Positions 1-8,746 are shown, counted from the stretch's first letter. The stretch is DNA of 57,760 nucleotides from MFZZ01 sp964610165 (GCA_964610165.1 CAZSUZ010000005.1:1-57760); one strand, 5' to 3'. Translations and numbers: made by a program. The notes: generated from the sequence alone by a model not told the origin.

Positions 1-1529
1 CCAGAATCAGCATGATTTTCTGCAGTTCCCGTTTTACATCCAACTTCTATACGTTTACCTTGTTGTATTGCACTTGTTGTTCCTATTTTTGCTTCTTCCG
101 AAGCATTTTTATTTTCATTTATTCTAAAATCAAAAAATGAATAAGCTGTGCCACCTTGTTCACATGCCATTTTCATTCCTTCACGGACAATATTGTATGT
201 ATTTCTTTCCATTGGTATTTTTGTACAAACAGGATCGACAGATAGTATAGAACCATTTTTTAACAACATTGGCTTACAGTGATAGCCTCCGTTTGCGAAT
301 GCTGCAGTTCCCATTGTTACTTGCAATGGAGTGGCCGTTACATATCCTTGTCCGATTGAAAGATTATAAGTGTCTCCTAAATACCACTGTTCATTTAATG
401 TATCTTCTTTCCAAAATGTAGAAGGGATAATTCCCTCTGCTTCATTTAATCCAATACCTGTTTTATTATGAAAACCAAATAGTTCTGCCCATTTTTTTAT
501 TTTTTCAGGTCCTAATTTACCGCCCAATTCATAGAAATATATGTCATTAGACCTTTGCAATGCTTTATACACATCAACGTCTCCTTCTGTTCGACCATAT
601 TCTAAGTAATACCAATTATGAAACTCTCGTGTTCCCGCTTGCAACACACCTTTATCTTCAAAAATGGTTTCATCTGTAACAGCTTTTTCTTCCAAACCTG
701 CTGCTACAACAAACATTTTAAATACAGAACCTGGAGGATAAGCACCCTCTAAAGCGCGGTTGTAAAGTGGTTTGTCTGGATCTTTAAAATATGCAGCAAC
801 GGTTTTTGTATCAGCATCTTCAAATACTTGTGGATTGAATGAAGGATTTGAGTACAAGGTAAGAACTTCACCTGTTTCTGGTTTTACAGCGACAACTGTT
901 CCTTTTTTTCCTTTTAATAATTCTTCAGCTTTTTCTTGTAGTAAAACATCTAAAGACAAGGTTAATTCTGTACCTTTTTTAGGCGGAATGTAGTCTAGAG
1001 TTCGTACATATTTACCCATTGCATCAACTTCTATTAATTTTTTGCCATGAATGCCACGCAAATCACATTCATAGAGCTTCTCAATACCATTTTTCCCTGT
1101 TTTATCCCCATTTTTTAGTTTATTTAAACAGGGATCTTTTTTAATATCATTTTCATCTGCTATCTGTCTGTATCCAATTAAATGACTTACTGTCTCTGGT
1201 TTATAATAAATTCTTTCAGAAACAACTCGTTCTAGAGCATTTTCTACATCTGGTTCATGATTGGCGACCAGAGTTATTCCTTTTCGATCATTTATAGTAC
1301 CACGCGCTGCTTCAACAATAACCTCACGCACTCTATTATTTTCAGATAGAGTTGCGTAATAGGTGCCTTTAACAATAGTAAGTTGAAACAATCGAATGAT
1401 TGACATAAAAAAAAACATTACTATGACAATGGCATATATTCCTAAAAATAAGGGAGATGACCCGCTTGATTTACGGTTAAATTCCATCCTACCAGCTTGT
1501 CCTTTTTCAATAAACGGAAGTTTATTCAT
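1..1529 (-). CDS. mrdA: PBP2-type peptidoglycan transpeptidase, 3' end cut by window edge
   Basis: Class B penicillin-binding protein that cross-links peptidoglycan outside the membrane. The frame is open from the ATG at 1529 to the window edge, about 509 residues. An N-terminal membrane segment (about residues 23-50) is followed by a dimerisation-type region and then the transpeptidase domain. All three catalytic motifs are visible: SVFK after PPG (nucleophile Ser), SND, and KTGTAE just before the edge. Only the last part of the domain is missing. It starts 40 bases after the VirB4-like gene on the same strand, so it may be cotranscribed. PBP2 (mrdA) versus FtsI/PBP3 cannot be decided firmly from the visible part. 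The transpeptidase assignment itself is secure. Confidence 0.88.
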   Translation of the reverse strand, partial: MNKLPFIEKGQAGRMEFNRKSSGSSPLFLGIYAIVIVMFFFMSIIRLFQLTIVKGTYYATLSENNRVREVIVEAARGTINDRKGITLVANHEPDVENALERVVSERIYYKPETVSHLIGYRQIADENDIKKDPCLNKLKNGDKTGKNGIEKLYECDLRGIHGKKLIEVDAMGKYVRTLDYIPPKKGTELTLSLDVLLQEKAEELLKGKKGTVVAVKPETGEVLTLYSNPSFNPQVFEDADTKTVAAYFKDPDKPLYNRALEGAYPPGSVFKMFVVAAGLEEKAVTDETIFEDKGVLQAGTREFHNWYYLEYGRTEGDVDVYKALQRSNDIYFYELGGKLGPEKIKKWAELFGFHNKTGIGLNEAEGIIPSTFWKEDTLNEQWYLGDTYNLSIGQGYVTATPLQVTMGTAAFANGGYHCKPMLLKNGSILSVDPVCTKIPMERNTYNIVREGMKMACEQGGTAYSFFDFRINENKNASEEAKIGTTSAIQQGKRIEVGCKTGTAENHADS

Positions 1530-1569
1530 AAACACCTACAATTTGTAATGAAGATTATAATGCAAGAAA

Positions 1570-3339
1570 CTATGTTCCATCAATTAACCGCTTTTCTTCT
1601 TCAGACGCTACTACCTGAAAACCCACATGAGATTGTCCTGCAAAAAACAGCCCTTCACCTACACCAGCTGACAATAAGAAATGTTTTTCACCACCTGTTA
1701 AATAAAATGTTGTTGAAATTCTATCCACTGCTGCTGTTGATTGTTTTAAAATAATCTGCAAACTTGAATTCGTAATAATGGCTTTACCTTCATCTGTTGC
1801 TAAAAAGTCTTCTACGTCTTGTGTAATTGTCGTCATTCCTAATTTATATTTTCTAGCTCGTTTAGCAAAATTATGAAGATAAGCGCCGGAATCTTTATTT
1901 TTTATTAAATACCACGCCTCATCTACAATAAGTACTCTTTTCTTTAATTCTCCACGTCTTACTGTATGCCAAATGTAATCAAGAATAATATACATAGCAA
2001 CTGGTCGTAAATTTTCTTCTAAATCTCGTACACCAAAAACAGTAAATGGATTTTTAATATCAAAATTAGATTTACTATTAAAAATGCCAGAAGCAGAACC
2101 TTGTACAAACTTTTCAAGTCGATCGGCTAAATCTCGTGCTTCAACTGCTTCTAAACCTATCAAAATTTTATATAAATCCTCTAAAAGTGGTGCCTCAAAT
2201 TTAAAGGTTTCGGGATCTTGTGTAATACCCTTGGAACGATATGTCATAACCAAAGCTCTATCTAACAATGCATCTTGAGATGGTGTTAAATCTCCCATGA
2301 TAACTTTCATTAAAGAATGTAAATCTAAAATTTTGTTTGAGAGTTCATCCGGTTCAGGATTTTCTGCATTTAAATCAAAAGGATTAAGCTTAATTTGAGA
2401 ACTTGCAGAAAAATCTAAAAATTCACCACCTAAACTTTTAGTTAAGTTTCTATATTCATTTTCTGGATCGATAATTATTACTTCAGTTCCCATCATAAGA
2501 AGTCGTGCTGCCTCAAGTTTAACCAAGAAACTTTTTCCTCCTCCAGATTTTCCCAGAATAACTGCATTGGCATTCTCCAACGTAAATCTATCAAAAATAA
2601 TGAGACTACCATCATGTTGATTAAGTCCGTATAAAATTCCTTCATTCCTTGTCAAAGATGCTGTTGAGAAAGGAAATGTCATTGCCAAAGATGTAGTATC
2701 CATATTACGCCAGACACCCAATTTATCTGAGAACATGGGAAGTGTGGATTTAAAACCTTCTTCTTGTTCAAGGGTAGCTTGTTTTGCAATAATAAGCAAT
2801 GAAGAGAGCGTTGAATCAATCTCTTTAGTGACATTGTCTAACTCTTCTTTTGTATCTGCTGGAATTGTTACATATAATCCAAATTGAAAAAATCGTTCTG
2901 CACCTTTTGCAAGTTCAGCTTGAAGAGCTAGAGCGTCATCAAGAGCTACTTGGACATTTGGATCTACAACTTTCCCGGACTTCATATCTGCATCAATTGT
3001 TGCCTGCATCTGAGCAATTTTACGCTTTAATTCATTCAAAATAGTTTTAGATTCTGAAGGATAAATAAACATGGAAATATTTAAAGGATGATCATAGGTA
3101 ATAAGAGAGTAAAGCCAATTAGCAGAGACATATCGTGGATAACCAACAACAAATAATGTTCGATAATATTTTGAATCTACTTTAATATGATTAAAATCTA
3201 CTTCAACATAAGATGGAGCAATAAGATCTTTAATACTGACATCTCCCTTTGCCAACACATCAGCTACATTTTGTGCTGCTTTTGGCATTGTTGCTTTTTG
3301 TTCTTTTACTTGTTCTTTTTTCTTTCCAAATGAAAACAT
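1570..3339 (-). CDS. VirB4/TraC-type ATPase of a type IV secretion or pilus-like machine
   Basis: 589 aa cytoplasmic AAA-type ATPase. Walker A is GKSGGGKS at residues 263-270 and Walker B is VLIVDEAW at about 469-476. The N-terminal 250 residues resemble the VirB4 amino-terminal region, with a short helical segment at about 95-150. VirB4 proteins power pilus assembly or substrate export in type IV systems. The next genes upstream encode a TraC-like domain protein and a PrgI-type membrane protein, the usual trio in Patescibacteria. No relaxase or coupling protein is seen in the window, so conjugation is not implied. Role as an envelope or DNA-uptake related motor is inference. It starts 8 bases after the stop of the TraC-like gene. 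Confidence 0.9.
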   Translation of the reverse strand: MFSFGKKKEQVKEQKATMPKAAQNVADVLAKGDVSIKDLIAPSYVEVDFNHIKVDSKYYRTLFVVGYPRYVSANWLYSLITYDHPLNISMFIYPSESKTILNELKRKIAQMQATIDADMKSGKVVDPNVQVALDDALALQAELAKGAERFFQFGLYVTIPADTKEELDNVTKEIDSTLSSLLIIAKQATLEQEEGFKSTLPMFSDKLGVWRNMDTTSLAMTFPFSTASLTRNEGILYGLNQHDGSLIIFDRFTLENANAVILGKSGGGKSFLVKLEAARLLMMGTEVIIIDPENEYRNLTKSLGGEFLDFSASSQIKLNPFDLNAENPEPDELSNKILDLHSLMKVIMGDLTPSQDALLDRALVMTYRSKGITQDPETFKFEAPLLEDLYKILIGLEAVEARDLADRLEKFVQGSASGIFNSKSNFDIKNPFTVFGVRDLEENLRPVAMYIILDYIWHTVRRGELKKRVLIVDEAWYLIKNKDSGAYLHNFAKRARKYKLGMTTITQDVEDFLATDEGKAIITNSSLQIILKQSTAAVDRISTTFYLTGGEKHFLLSAGVGEGLFFAGQSHVGFQVVASEEEKRLIDGT

Positions 3340-3347
3340 ATATATTT

Positions 3348-4004
3348 TTATCCGTTTGTAACGACAACATCTAAATAACTATCAACTGGAGCAAGTTGCT
3401 TCCCAACAGATGAAGGATTATAAATATTATAAAACAACTCTGTAAGTTCTTGTTGCTGCATAACTGTTGGTTTTAATCCTACCTTTGAAAGCAATCGTAT
3501 TAAATGATCACGTTTGGGATATAAAGAAGTTTTAGCACGACTAAAAATATATTCTTTACCATATCCTTTAGCTTTAACACCTGTTACGCCCATTTCCAAT
3601 GGATTAAATGGAACTGCAAAAAAGAACCTCTTTTCTAAAACGGTATTTTTTTTAACAATTGTTTTAATAAACTCACGATAATCATTTAATCTACTCTTAA
3701 TAAGTTCTACTTTTTGACTTGTTATCATTGCGTCAACATAATCAATATACTCAGATATATTCATCATCTTTGAAAGAATCATAATCTGAACTGGGAATGA
3801 AAGTGAATTCAGTAAGCTCGCATAGGTATAAATCATCGACATTTGATCCTCTGCAGAAAGAAGCCAAAAGTTAACAGCTCCAATTTCTATAACTGTTACT
3901 GCTGAATAATCTTTCATTAACATAATGTCATCACGCACTTCATCTATTTCAATAAAGGACTGCGTTGATGCTTTTTTTGGTGAGGTTGCTTTCGTTTTTG
4001 TCAT
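3348..4004 (-). CDS. TraC-like domain protein, a split-off VirB4 N-terminal-type partner
   Basis: 218 aa soluble protein. After a short basic, low-complexity start (residues 1-15) it has a FIEIDEVRDDIMLMKDYSAV region followed by a helical block. This resembles the TraC-like domain normally found at the amino end of conjugative ATPases. It has no Walker motifs. Its start overlaps the stop of the PrgI-type gene by four bases (4001-4004) and its stop lies 8 bases before the VirB4-like gene, so the three are surely one transcription unit. The likely job is a cytoplasmic adaptor between the PrgI membrane protein and the ATPase. The family call rests on pattern and context and is moderate. Confidence 0.65.
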   Translation of the reverse strand: MTKTKATSPKKASTQSFIEIDEVRDDIMLMKDYSAVTVIEIGAVNFWLLSAEDQMSMIYTYASLLNSLSFPVQIMILSKMMNISEYIDYVDAMITSQKVELIKSRLNDYREFIKTIVKKNTVLEKRFFFAVPFNPLEMGVTGVKAKGYGKEYIFSRAKTSLYPKRDHLIRLLSKVGLKPTVMQQQELTELFYNIYNPSSVGKQLAPVDSYLDVVVTNG

Positions 4005-4819
4005 AGAATTTCCTTTGAATAAAATACAATCGGCTTTTGATCTTTTGGATTAATATGTACATTCATTGTATCAAAAAAATAGTTACCATTTGGATCGCCC
4101 ACTTCAAACATATAATCGCCTTCTGCTAATGGACTATACGTTGCAAAAATACCATATGGATTGGTTTTAAGAAGTCTTAGCTGTTTACCTTCTGCATCTT
4201 TTATTGTTACAAGGATACCTGGAATTGGTATCTGTTTTCTATTCTTTACAACTCCACTGATAAATGGTTGTTTTACAACGTCACTAAGGCCTGAATTCGG
4301 AAGTGTGGTGGTTTGATTCCCTTGCATAATACTTTGTGGAAGTTGCAAATTCTGATGTAATAAATCATCAATATGAATTTTTTGTTTATCACGCAATTTA
4401 GTATCTTGTCCAGGTACAGATTTATTTTGTTTTGCTAAATACTGTTGTAATTTTTCTTTAGATTCAACATGGGAAACTGCTAAATGTGGATCTTCAAGAA
4501 AAAACAAATCTTTCAAAAAATAAACTGGATCATTCTTTTTAAGATAAAAATACTGCGAAGGTGCATTTAATCTTTTATACATATTTTTAAGCCACACATC
4601 AAGCGGTCTATCCATAATCGGTAAAAATGCAAATGCTGCGCCTATACCACCAATAAGTACGCCAACCAAAATATTTACAACTGGAATTGGAATAATATTT
4701 GCAACAATATAGCCAATCGGACAAAAAACCACTAAATAGAGAAACTGCTTTAATGTCATAAAGCCTATTAATTTGAACTCAAAGGTAGTAATTTGGCGTG
4801 GAATAGGATGTTGATCCAT
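4001..4819 (-). CDS. PrgI-type membrane protein with a C-terminal carboxypeptidase-regulatory-like domain
   Basis: 272 aa from the ATG at 4819. The frame extends upstream only through a TTG that lies before the probable -10 hexamer (4826-4831), so the ATG is chosen. The amino end (TTFEFKLIGFMTLKQFLY) and two membrane segments at about residues 25-70 match the PrgI family found beside VirB4 in Patescibacteria and Firmicutes conjugation modules. After a linker (about 100-180) comes a beta-rich domain (about 185-270, ISGVVKNRKQIPIPGILVTI) that looks like a carboxypeptidase-regulatory/prealbumin-like fold. The domain fusion suggests a docking or surface role. It is the first gene of the PrgI / TraC-like / VirB4 unit. 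Confidence 0.75.
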   Translation of the reverse strand: MDQHPIPRQITTFEFKLIGFMTLKQFLYLVVFCPIGYIVANIIPIPVVNILVGVLIGGIGAAFAFLPIMDRPLDVWLKNMYKRLNAPSQYFYLKKNDPVYFLKDLFFLEDPHLAVSHVESKEKLQQYLAKQNKSVPGQDTKLRDKQKIHIDDLLHQNLQLPQSIMQGNQTTTLPNSGLSDVVKQPFISGVVKNRKQIPIPGILVTIKDAEGKQLRLLKTNPYGIFATYSPLAEGDYMFEVGDPNGNYFFDTMNVHINPKDQKPIVFYSKEIL

Positions 4820-4825
4820 ACCTTC

Positions 4826-4831
4826 AGTATA
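4826..4831 (-). promoter_or_regulatory. -10 element of the PrgI-VirB4 operon
   Basis: TATACT on the minus strand, separated by six bases from the ATG at 4819, so the mRNA would start at or next to the start codon. The -35 region is weak (TTTTCA, 18-base spacer). It follows the pattern seen at many other first genes in the window. Confidence 0.45.
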
Positions 4832-4873
4832 GCGGAGAAAGTGCTCACTTGAAAAGTCCAAAGAAGAAGAGTT

Positions 4874-5278
4874 TTATTTACCTAACGCAGCTTTAACTAA
4901 TGCATCTGCTTCACTATTTTTATCACGAAGTACATGTGTGTACAATATTGGGATACCCAGTTCCATTTCTAACAACTTTATTTTTGTGTGTAATGGTTTA
5001 ATATCTGCATTTTTTACTTTATATATTCCTGTAACTTGACGAATCATTAACTCGGAATCTGCAAATACATGAATTCTTTCAACAGTTTCACTTAAATTAT
5101 TTTTAACATATTCTAAAGCTCGTATTAAAGCTGTGTATTCTGCAACATTATTTGATGCAATACCAATGTATTCATTATATTTATGAAGAAGTTTACCGTC
5201 TGAGTGTACTAAAAATGCAGAAGCTGCACGTCCAGGATTGTTTAAAGAACCACCATCTGTGTGGATTGTAATTTGCAT
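4874..5278 (-). CDS. rnhA: Ribonuclease HI-like protein
   Basis: 134 aa from the ATG at 5278; an in-frame TTG seven codons upstream is less likely because homologues begin close to the first beta strand (MQITIHTDGG). RNase HI cleaves the RNA strand of RNA-DNA hybrids using a two-metal site. The four acidic residues are present: Asp8 (HTDGGS), Glu47 (NNVAEYTAL), Asp74 (ADSEL) and Asp125 (SEADALVK). The length matches the compact, single-domain form without the basic handle region of the E. coli enzyme. It follows the Xer-like gene by 17 bases on the same strand, so the two are probably cotranscribed. Confidence 0.88.
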   Translation of the reverse strand: MQITIHTDGGSLNNPGRAASAFLVHSDGKLLHKYNEYIGIASNNVAEYTALIRALEYVKNNLSETVERIHVFADSELMIRQVTGIYKVKNADIKPLHTKIKLLEMELGIPILYTHVLRDKNSEADALVKAALGK

Positions 5279-5295
5279 TCGTCTATTGTAGCAGA

Positions 5296-6159
5296 TCAAA
5301 GCTCGCCAAGTTTTTCTTTTCGTTCGGCTTCTTGTTTAACTAAATTAAGAAAGCGTTCTGTAGAAGAAATTCTTCTGTGTCCAACAATCTTTGCAATATA
5401 TTCTAAAGTTGCACCATTAGTAAGTTGATGTGCGATAAATGTATTACGAAGATCATTTACTGTTGCATTTTCAATACCAACTTCTTGAAAACATCTATCA
5501 ATTATTTGTCTAATATTACGAATAAGAAGCGGGTTACCTGTTCTAGTGATAAAAATATTATCAGTTTCAATATGATTTCCTCTAGATTGAACATATTTTT
5601 CGATTGCTTTTTTTGCTGCTTTATTTAAAGGAACTTCACGTTCAATATTTTTTCCATATTGTGTTATTGCAAGAGTGTCTTCTTTAACATCTTGAACACG
5701 AAGTGCTGCAAGTTCACCAATTTTAATACCTGTTTGAAGTAATACTTCAACTAACGCATATGTTCGTAAATCTTCTTTTGCTACATCACGAAGCGCTCTA
5801 TATTCTAATTTACTTAAAATACGAGGTGGTGTTTGTGAATATTTTGGATGAGAAATGTCAAATGCAGGATTTGCACTAATAACATCTTCATGTTTTAAGA
5901 ATCTAAAAAATGTTCGAATTGAGTTTAATTTGCGTGATGCGGATTTTTTTGTATAGTTTTTACCAAGTAAGCTTTGTATAAAACCTTCAATATCCTCTTT
6001 TTTTACCTCACGAATATCTGATTTCTCTTTTGAGGCAAGAAAACCGATAAATTGTTCTATATCTTTTTTATAAGCAACGACCGTAAATTTTGATTTCCCT
6101 TGATCTTGAAGAAAGTTTATAAAACGTTCTAACAGCTTTGGGAGGAAATATTCATCCAT
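5296..6159 (-). CDS. Xer-like tyrosine recombinase fold with substituted catalytic residues
   Basis: 287 aa with the usual two-domain layout: N-terminal SAM-like core-binding domain (about 5-95) and C-terminal catalytic domain (about 110-287). By spacing against XerC/XerD, three of six active-site positions are changed: Lys146 replaces the first Arg (TGIKIGEL), Asn235 replaces His in the HxxR box (NDLR), and Phe270 replaces the nucleophilic Tyr (STERFLNL). Lys170, Arg238 and His261 remain. A Phe cannot form the 3'-phosphotyrosine link, so strand exchange by this protein is not expected. It may be a DNA-binding or architectural protein derived from Xer. Divergent from thioredoxin; upstream of rnhA. 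The frame is intact, so it is not a decayed pseudogene. Confidence 0.8.
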   Translation of the reverse strand: MDEYFLPKLLERFINFLQDQGKSKFTVVAYKKDIEQFIGFLASKEKSDIREVKKEDIEGFIQSLLGKNYTKKSASRKLNSIRTFFRFLKHEDVISANPAFDISHPKYSQTPPRILSKLEYRALRDVAKEDLRTYALVEVLLQTGIKIGELAALRVQDVKEDTLAITQYGKNIEREVPLNKAAKKAIEKYVQSRGNHIETDNIFITRTGNPLLIRNIRQIIDRCFQEVGIENATVNDLRNTFIAHQLTNGATLEYIAKIVGHRRISSTERFLNLVKQEAERKEKLGEL

Positions 6160-6264
6160 ATGAGCCTATAATATAACACACCGCCTAATTTTTAACAACT
6201 GATTATATCAATTTTTGATACGTATTCAATGTGTATATCGGACTCTAATTCTTACAAACCTTAC

Positions 6265-6300
6265 AAAATGGCTTGTCAATTCAATCTAAAAATGGCTTGT
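6265..6300. repeat. Two direct copies of AAAATGGCTTGT, 24 bases apart
   Basis: The 12-mer occurs at 6265-6276 and 6289-6300 in the 222-base gap between the divergent Xer-like and thioredoxin genes. The period is 24 bases, a little over two helical turns. It could be a pair of binding sites for a regulator. The rest of the gap shows only AT-rich sequence with candidate -10 elements for both directions. Confidence 0.4.
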
Positions 6301-6381
6301 TATCGCATTTATTCCATAGAATAGACATCTGATTCGAAATGGAGTAGAATGTAATTCCGTTAAAAATTAAAAATAAAGAAT

Positions 6382-6705
6382 ATGGCAACAGTACACGCTA
6401 GTAACAATGACTTCCAGAAAGAAGTAATTGATCATAAAGGGATTGTATTAGTAGATTTTTATGCAGATTGGTGCGGTCCATGCAAAGCAACAGAACCAAT
6501 TATTGAAGAACTTTCTGAATCTATGAAAGATGTTAAGTTTGTAAAAGTAGATGTTGATGCAAATCAAGAAATAGCTAGCAAGTATTCAGTATTTTCTATC
6601 CCAACTTTTCTTGTTTTAAAAAATGGAGAAGTAGTTAATCAATTTGTTGGAGCACAAAGTAAAGATAATTTTATTGAAGAAATTAATAGAGCTAAAACAG
6701 CATAA
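6382..6705 (+). CDS. trxA: Thioredoxin
   Basis: 107 aa, a full-length single-domain thioredoxin that reduces protein disulfides in the cytoplasm. The redox centre is Trp30-Cys31-Gly32-Pro33-Cys34, and the cis-proline loop (FSIPTFLVL) is present near residue 76. No signal peptide or membrane segment. Thioredoxin is also the usual electron donor that re-reduces ribonucleotide reductase, which is encoded about 4 kb downstream as NrdJ, so a functional link is plausible. A strong hairpin terminator follows at 6726-6756. The gene is transcribed divergently from the Xer-like gene. Confidence 0.95.
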   Translation: MATVHASNNDFQKEVIDHKGIVLVDFYADWCGPCKATEPIIEELSESMKDVKFVKVDVDANQEIASKYSVFSIPTFLVLKNGEVVNQFVGAQSKDNFIEEINRAKTA

Positions 6706-6713
6706 TAAAAAAA

Positions 6714-7157
6714 TTATTTTTTAATTACACGGACTATATGTCCGTGTATTTTTTTTAGCGAAATATGTGCTCTTTTAAGCATGAAAACAGCTATTTCTGC
6801 TAACCAACGCCATGAAGAATTAACTGGTTTATTTAAACCTTCAACAATATTTTTATCAGAAATTGGCAGTTTTACATTATGACGAGGATCAAGACTTGAA
6901 GAATCTATTACTTGCAATCCAGCCTTTTTTAAAGCTGGATCGAGTTCAATTTTATGATTTTCAACTTTTACAAATTTCTCTAGCTCTTTATCTTCTATTT
7001 TAGGTTCTGTTTCTACGACATCAATTTTTGCCTCGGATTTAATTTCAGATCTTGCTGGGATAGGCTCACTTTCTACAGAATATGAGACAACTTCTGGTTT
7101 CTTTTCGTTCCTATTTCCATCAAGTAGATGATCAATTTTTGTATGATTCGTAGACAT
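6714..7157 (-). CDS. Hypothetical protein with acidic linker and C-terminal hydrophobic segment
   Basis: 147 aa, family not recognised. The first two thirds are charged and low in complexity, rich in Glu, Lys and Ser (about residues 15-75). A more conserved-looking segment follows around 75-115 (LKKAGLQVIDSSSLDPRHN), and the last 35 residues contain a Trp-rich, partly hydrophobic helix (SSWRWLAEIAVFMLKRA) and a basic tail. It starts 20 bases after the stop of the zinc-ribbon gene at 7178-8566 and has no terminator between, so it should share that gene's cobalamin riboswitch. The rest of its role is unknown. The terminator of trxA overlaps its last codons. Confidence 0.6.
   Translation of the reverse strand: MSTNHTKIDHLLDGNRNEKKPEVVSYSVESEPIPARSEIKSEAKIDVVETEPKIEDKELEKFVKVENHKIELDPALKKAGLQVIDSSSLDPRHNVKLPISDKNIVEGLNKPVNSSWRWLAEIAVFMLKRAHISLKKIHGHIVRVIKK
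6726..6756 (+). terminator. Rho-independent terminator after trxA, inside the end of the facing gene
   Basis: A 9-bp stem (TACACGGAC, 6726-6734, with GTCCGTGTA, 6740-6748) with a 5-base loop is followed by a run of T at 6749-6756. It lies in the last codons of the convergent hypothetical gene (6714-7157). On the minus strand the hairpin is followed by an A-rich stretch and then T's, so it may act in both directions. Confidence 0.8.
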
Positions 7158-7177
7158 ATATTAAGTGTATAACAAGA

Positions 7178-8566
7178 TTAACTTCTCTTCACTGTATGTT
7201 TACAACTAGGACATTTAATAATTTCTTTTGTTACTATTGCGTCGACTGTTTTTTTACAACTGGGGCAATTAACACATTTCCCATTAAATTCTTTTTTTGA
7301 AGGGGCAAGAAGGTCTAACCCTGTTTCTTGCATTGCTCCTGACATACCCATTCCTCCAACATTTGATAAAAAATTAGATTCTAATATTCCTGCTTGTTTT
7401 GTTACCTCACAATTTGAGCCTCCTTGAATAAATAATGGTTCATATTGAGCCATATGACGAGCTATTGCCAATGTGTCTTCTGATGGGAATGCTTGTTGAA
7501 GGAATTTTAATTGATTAATATCTGAATCTTGTTTTTCTTCTTTCATTGTTCTAAAAACCATTCTGGCCATGTTAAACATACCTCCAATTAAATCATTAGC
7601 TTGTTTTTCTAATATTGTTATAGAAGGATCATGTTTTAAATCTTTCTGACTCATTTGCTGAATAATACCGCTATATGTATCTAAAAATGGCTTAATTACA
7701 GGAGTTACTTGTATTCTAAATTCTTCTGCAAGCTTCACATCTTCTGGAGAAATATCTAAATATTCATATAACGTTTCTACATCTTCAAATCCATCTAAAT
7801 TATAAGTAAGTGGATGGGCTAGAAAATCTGCTGGAGTTGTAAATGTATTACTGTCTTGTCCTGTCAAACCTATACGCTCTACTAATGTAGAGTATACAGA
7901 TTTACTTGTTTTGAGAGAATCTAATGGCTCTGTATATCTTAAAAGTAATTCTCTAAATGGTTTCCCACCTAATTGTTCATCATATGTATCTACTAAAAAG
8001 GTAAATGCAAAACCATAATCCGCAACTGTCGGTGATGAAACCCAAATTGCACGATTATTACCAGATTGAATACTTTGCGTAATTTTGTCTAATCCATCTT
8101 TTTCTCGTGCCTCTCTTGAACCTGGCCCAGCCATGACAGCTGCATGATTATACATATCTGTCACATTTGTACCTAACATTTCCATACTTCCATCATCTTT
8201 TAAAACACCAGATAGTTTTTTAATTCGAATTTGAGCAACAAACTCTTCTAAATACGATATTACATTTTCGGAAATATAATATTCTTTTTGGGCTGAAGTT
8301 AAATGATCTAATTTTTGAATGCGCTCTGCCTCGTTAATAGCATTGTATGATTCGTAAATACTTTGAAAATCTGATATTTCTTTTTTACCTTTAGTAAACT
8401 GCTCGGAAGATTTTATAATTGTTTTATTTGCTAAAACTGATTCTTGTGATAACTCAAAAGGAGATTCAAAAGAAGGATGAATAGGAGATTCAAAATTATG
8501 AGGAAAATTTCCTAGATTTCTACTTGAAAAGGAATAATCAATAGCGCGGTTTTGCTCGATAGACAT
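7178..8566 (-). CDS. Riboswitch-controlled hypothetical protein with C-terminal zinc ribbon
   Basis: 462 aa, no family recognised. It has no signal peptide or obvious membrane segment, so it is probably cytoplasmic. The first 70 residues are Ser/Phe/Pro-rich and likely disordered. The centre is helical and acidic. A Gly/Met-rich stretch (VGGMGMSGAMQETG) near residue 405 precedes a Cys cluster: Cys431, 434, 437, 452 and 455, typical of a zinc ribbon. The start is the ATG at 8566, preceded by a purine-rich AGGG nine bases upstream that lies in a small hairpin. A cobalamin riboswitch occupies the 5' leader, so expression should fall when adenosylcobalamin is plentiful. Together with the 147 aa gene downstream it forms a two-gene unit. 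Confidence 0.7.
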   Translation of the reverse strand: MSIEQNRAIDYSFSSRNLGNFPHNFESPIHPSFESPFELSQESVLANKTIIKSSEQFTKGKKEISDFQSIYESYNAINEAERIQKLDHLTSAQKEYYISENVISYLEEFVAQIRIKKLSGVLKDDGSMEMLGTNVTDMYNHAAVMAGPGSREAREKDGLDKITQSIQSGNNRAIWVSSPTVADYGFAFTFLVDTYDEQLGGKPFRELLLRYTEPLDSLKTSKSVYSTLVERIGLTGQDSNTFTTPADFLAHPLTYNLDGFEDVETLYEYLDISPEDVKLAEEFRIQVTPVIKPFLDTYSGIIQQMSQKDLKHDPSITILEKQANDLIGGMFNMARMVFRTMKEEKQDSDINQLKFLQQAFPSEDTLAIARHMAQYEPLFIQGGSNCEVTKQAGILESNFLSNVGGMGMSGAMQETGLDLLAPSKKEFNGKCVNCPSCKKTVDAIVTKEIIKCPSCKHTVKRS

Positions 8567-8585
8567 AGATAAAATCCCTGCTCGG

Positions 8586-8720
8586 GGTACATATACATGG
8601 TCGGTCTTCGGACTTGTCCAATTGGACTTACCGCTGCGGCACAGTTGCTGAATTTCACAGCATTCCCGTTACAAAAATAGTCTTCCCATCCCGATAGATA
8701 TTTGGATAGTGACTAATACC
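8586..8720 (-). promoter_or_regulatory. Cobalamin riboswitch in the leader of the zinc-ribbon gene
   Basis: Read on the minus strand, the leader contains the hallmarks of the cobalamin aptamer in order: GGGAATGCTGTGAAATTCAG (the G-rich core with the GUGAAA segment), then a CCGC element, then AAGTCCGAAGACCGACC, which matches the conserved AGuCxGaAgACCuGCC block. The outer P1 helix can form between GGTAT (8716-8720) and GTACC (8586-8590). Directly downstream a CCC...GGG hairpin covers the AGGG near the start codon of the 462 aa gene, suggesting control of translation. The aptamer senses B12 derivatives. An adenosyltransferase lies just upstream and AdoCbl-dependent NrdJ lies 2 kb away. Confidence 0.9.
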
Positions 8721-8746
8721 AAGTACAAATTAGTAAAGTAATAAAA

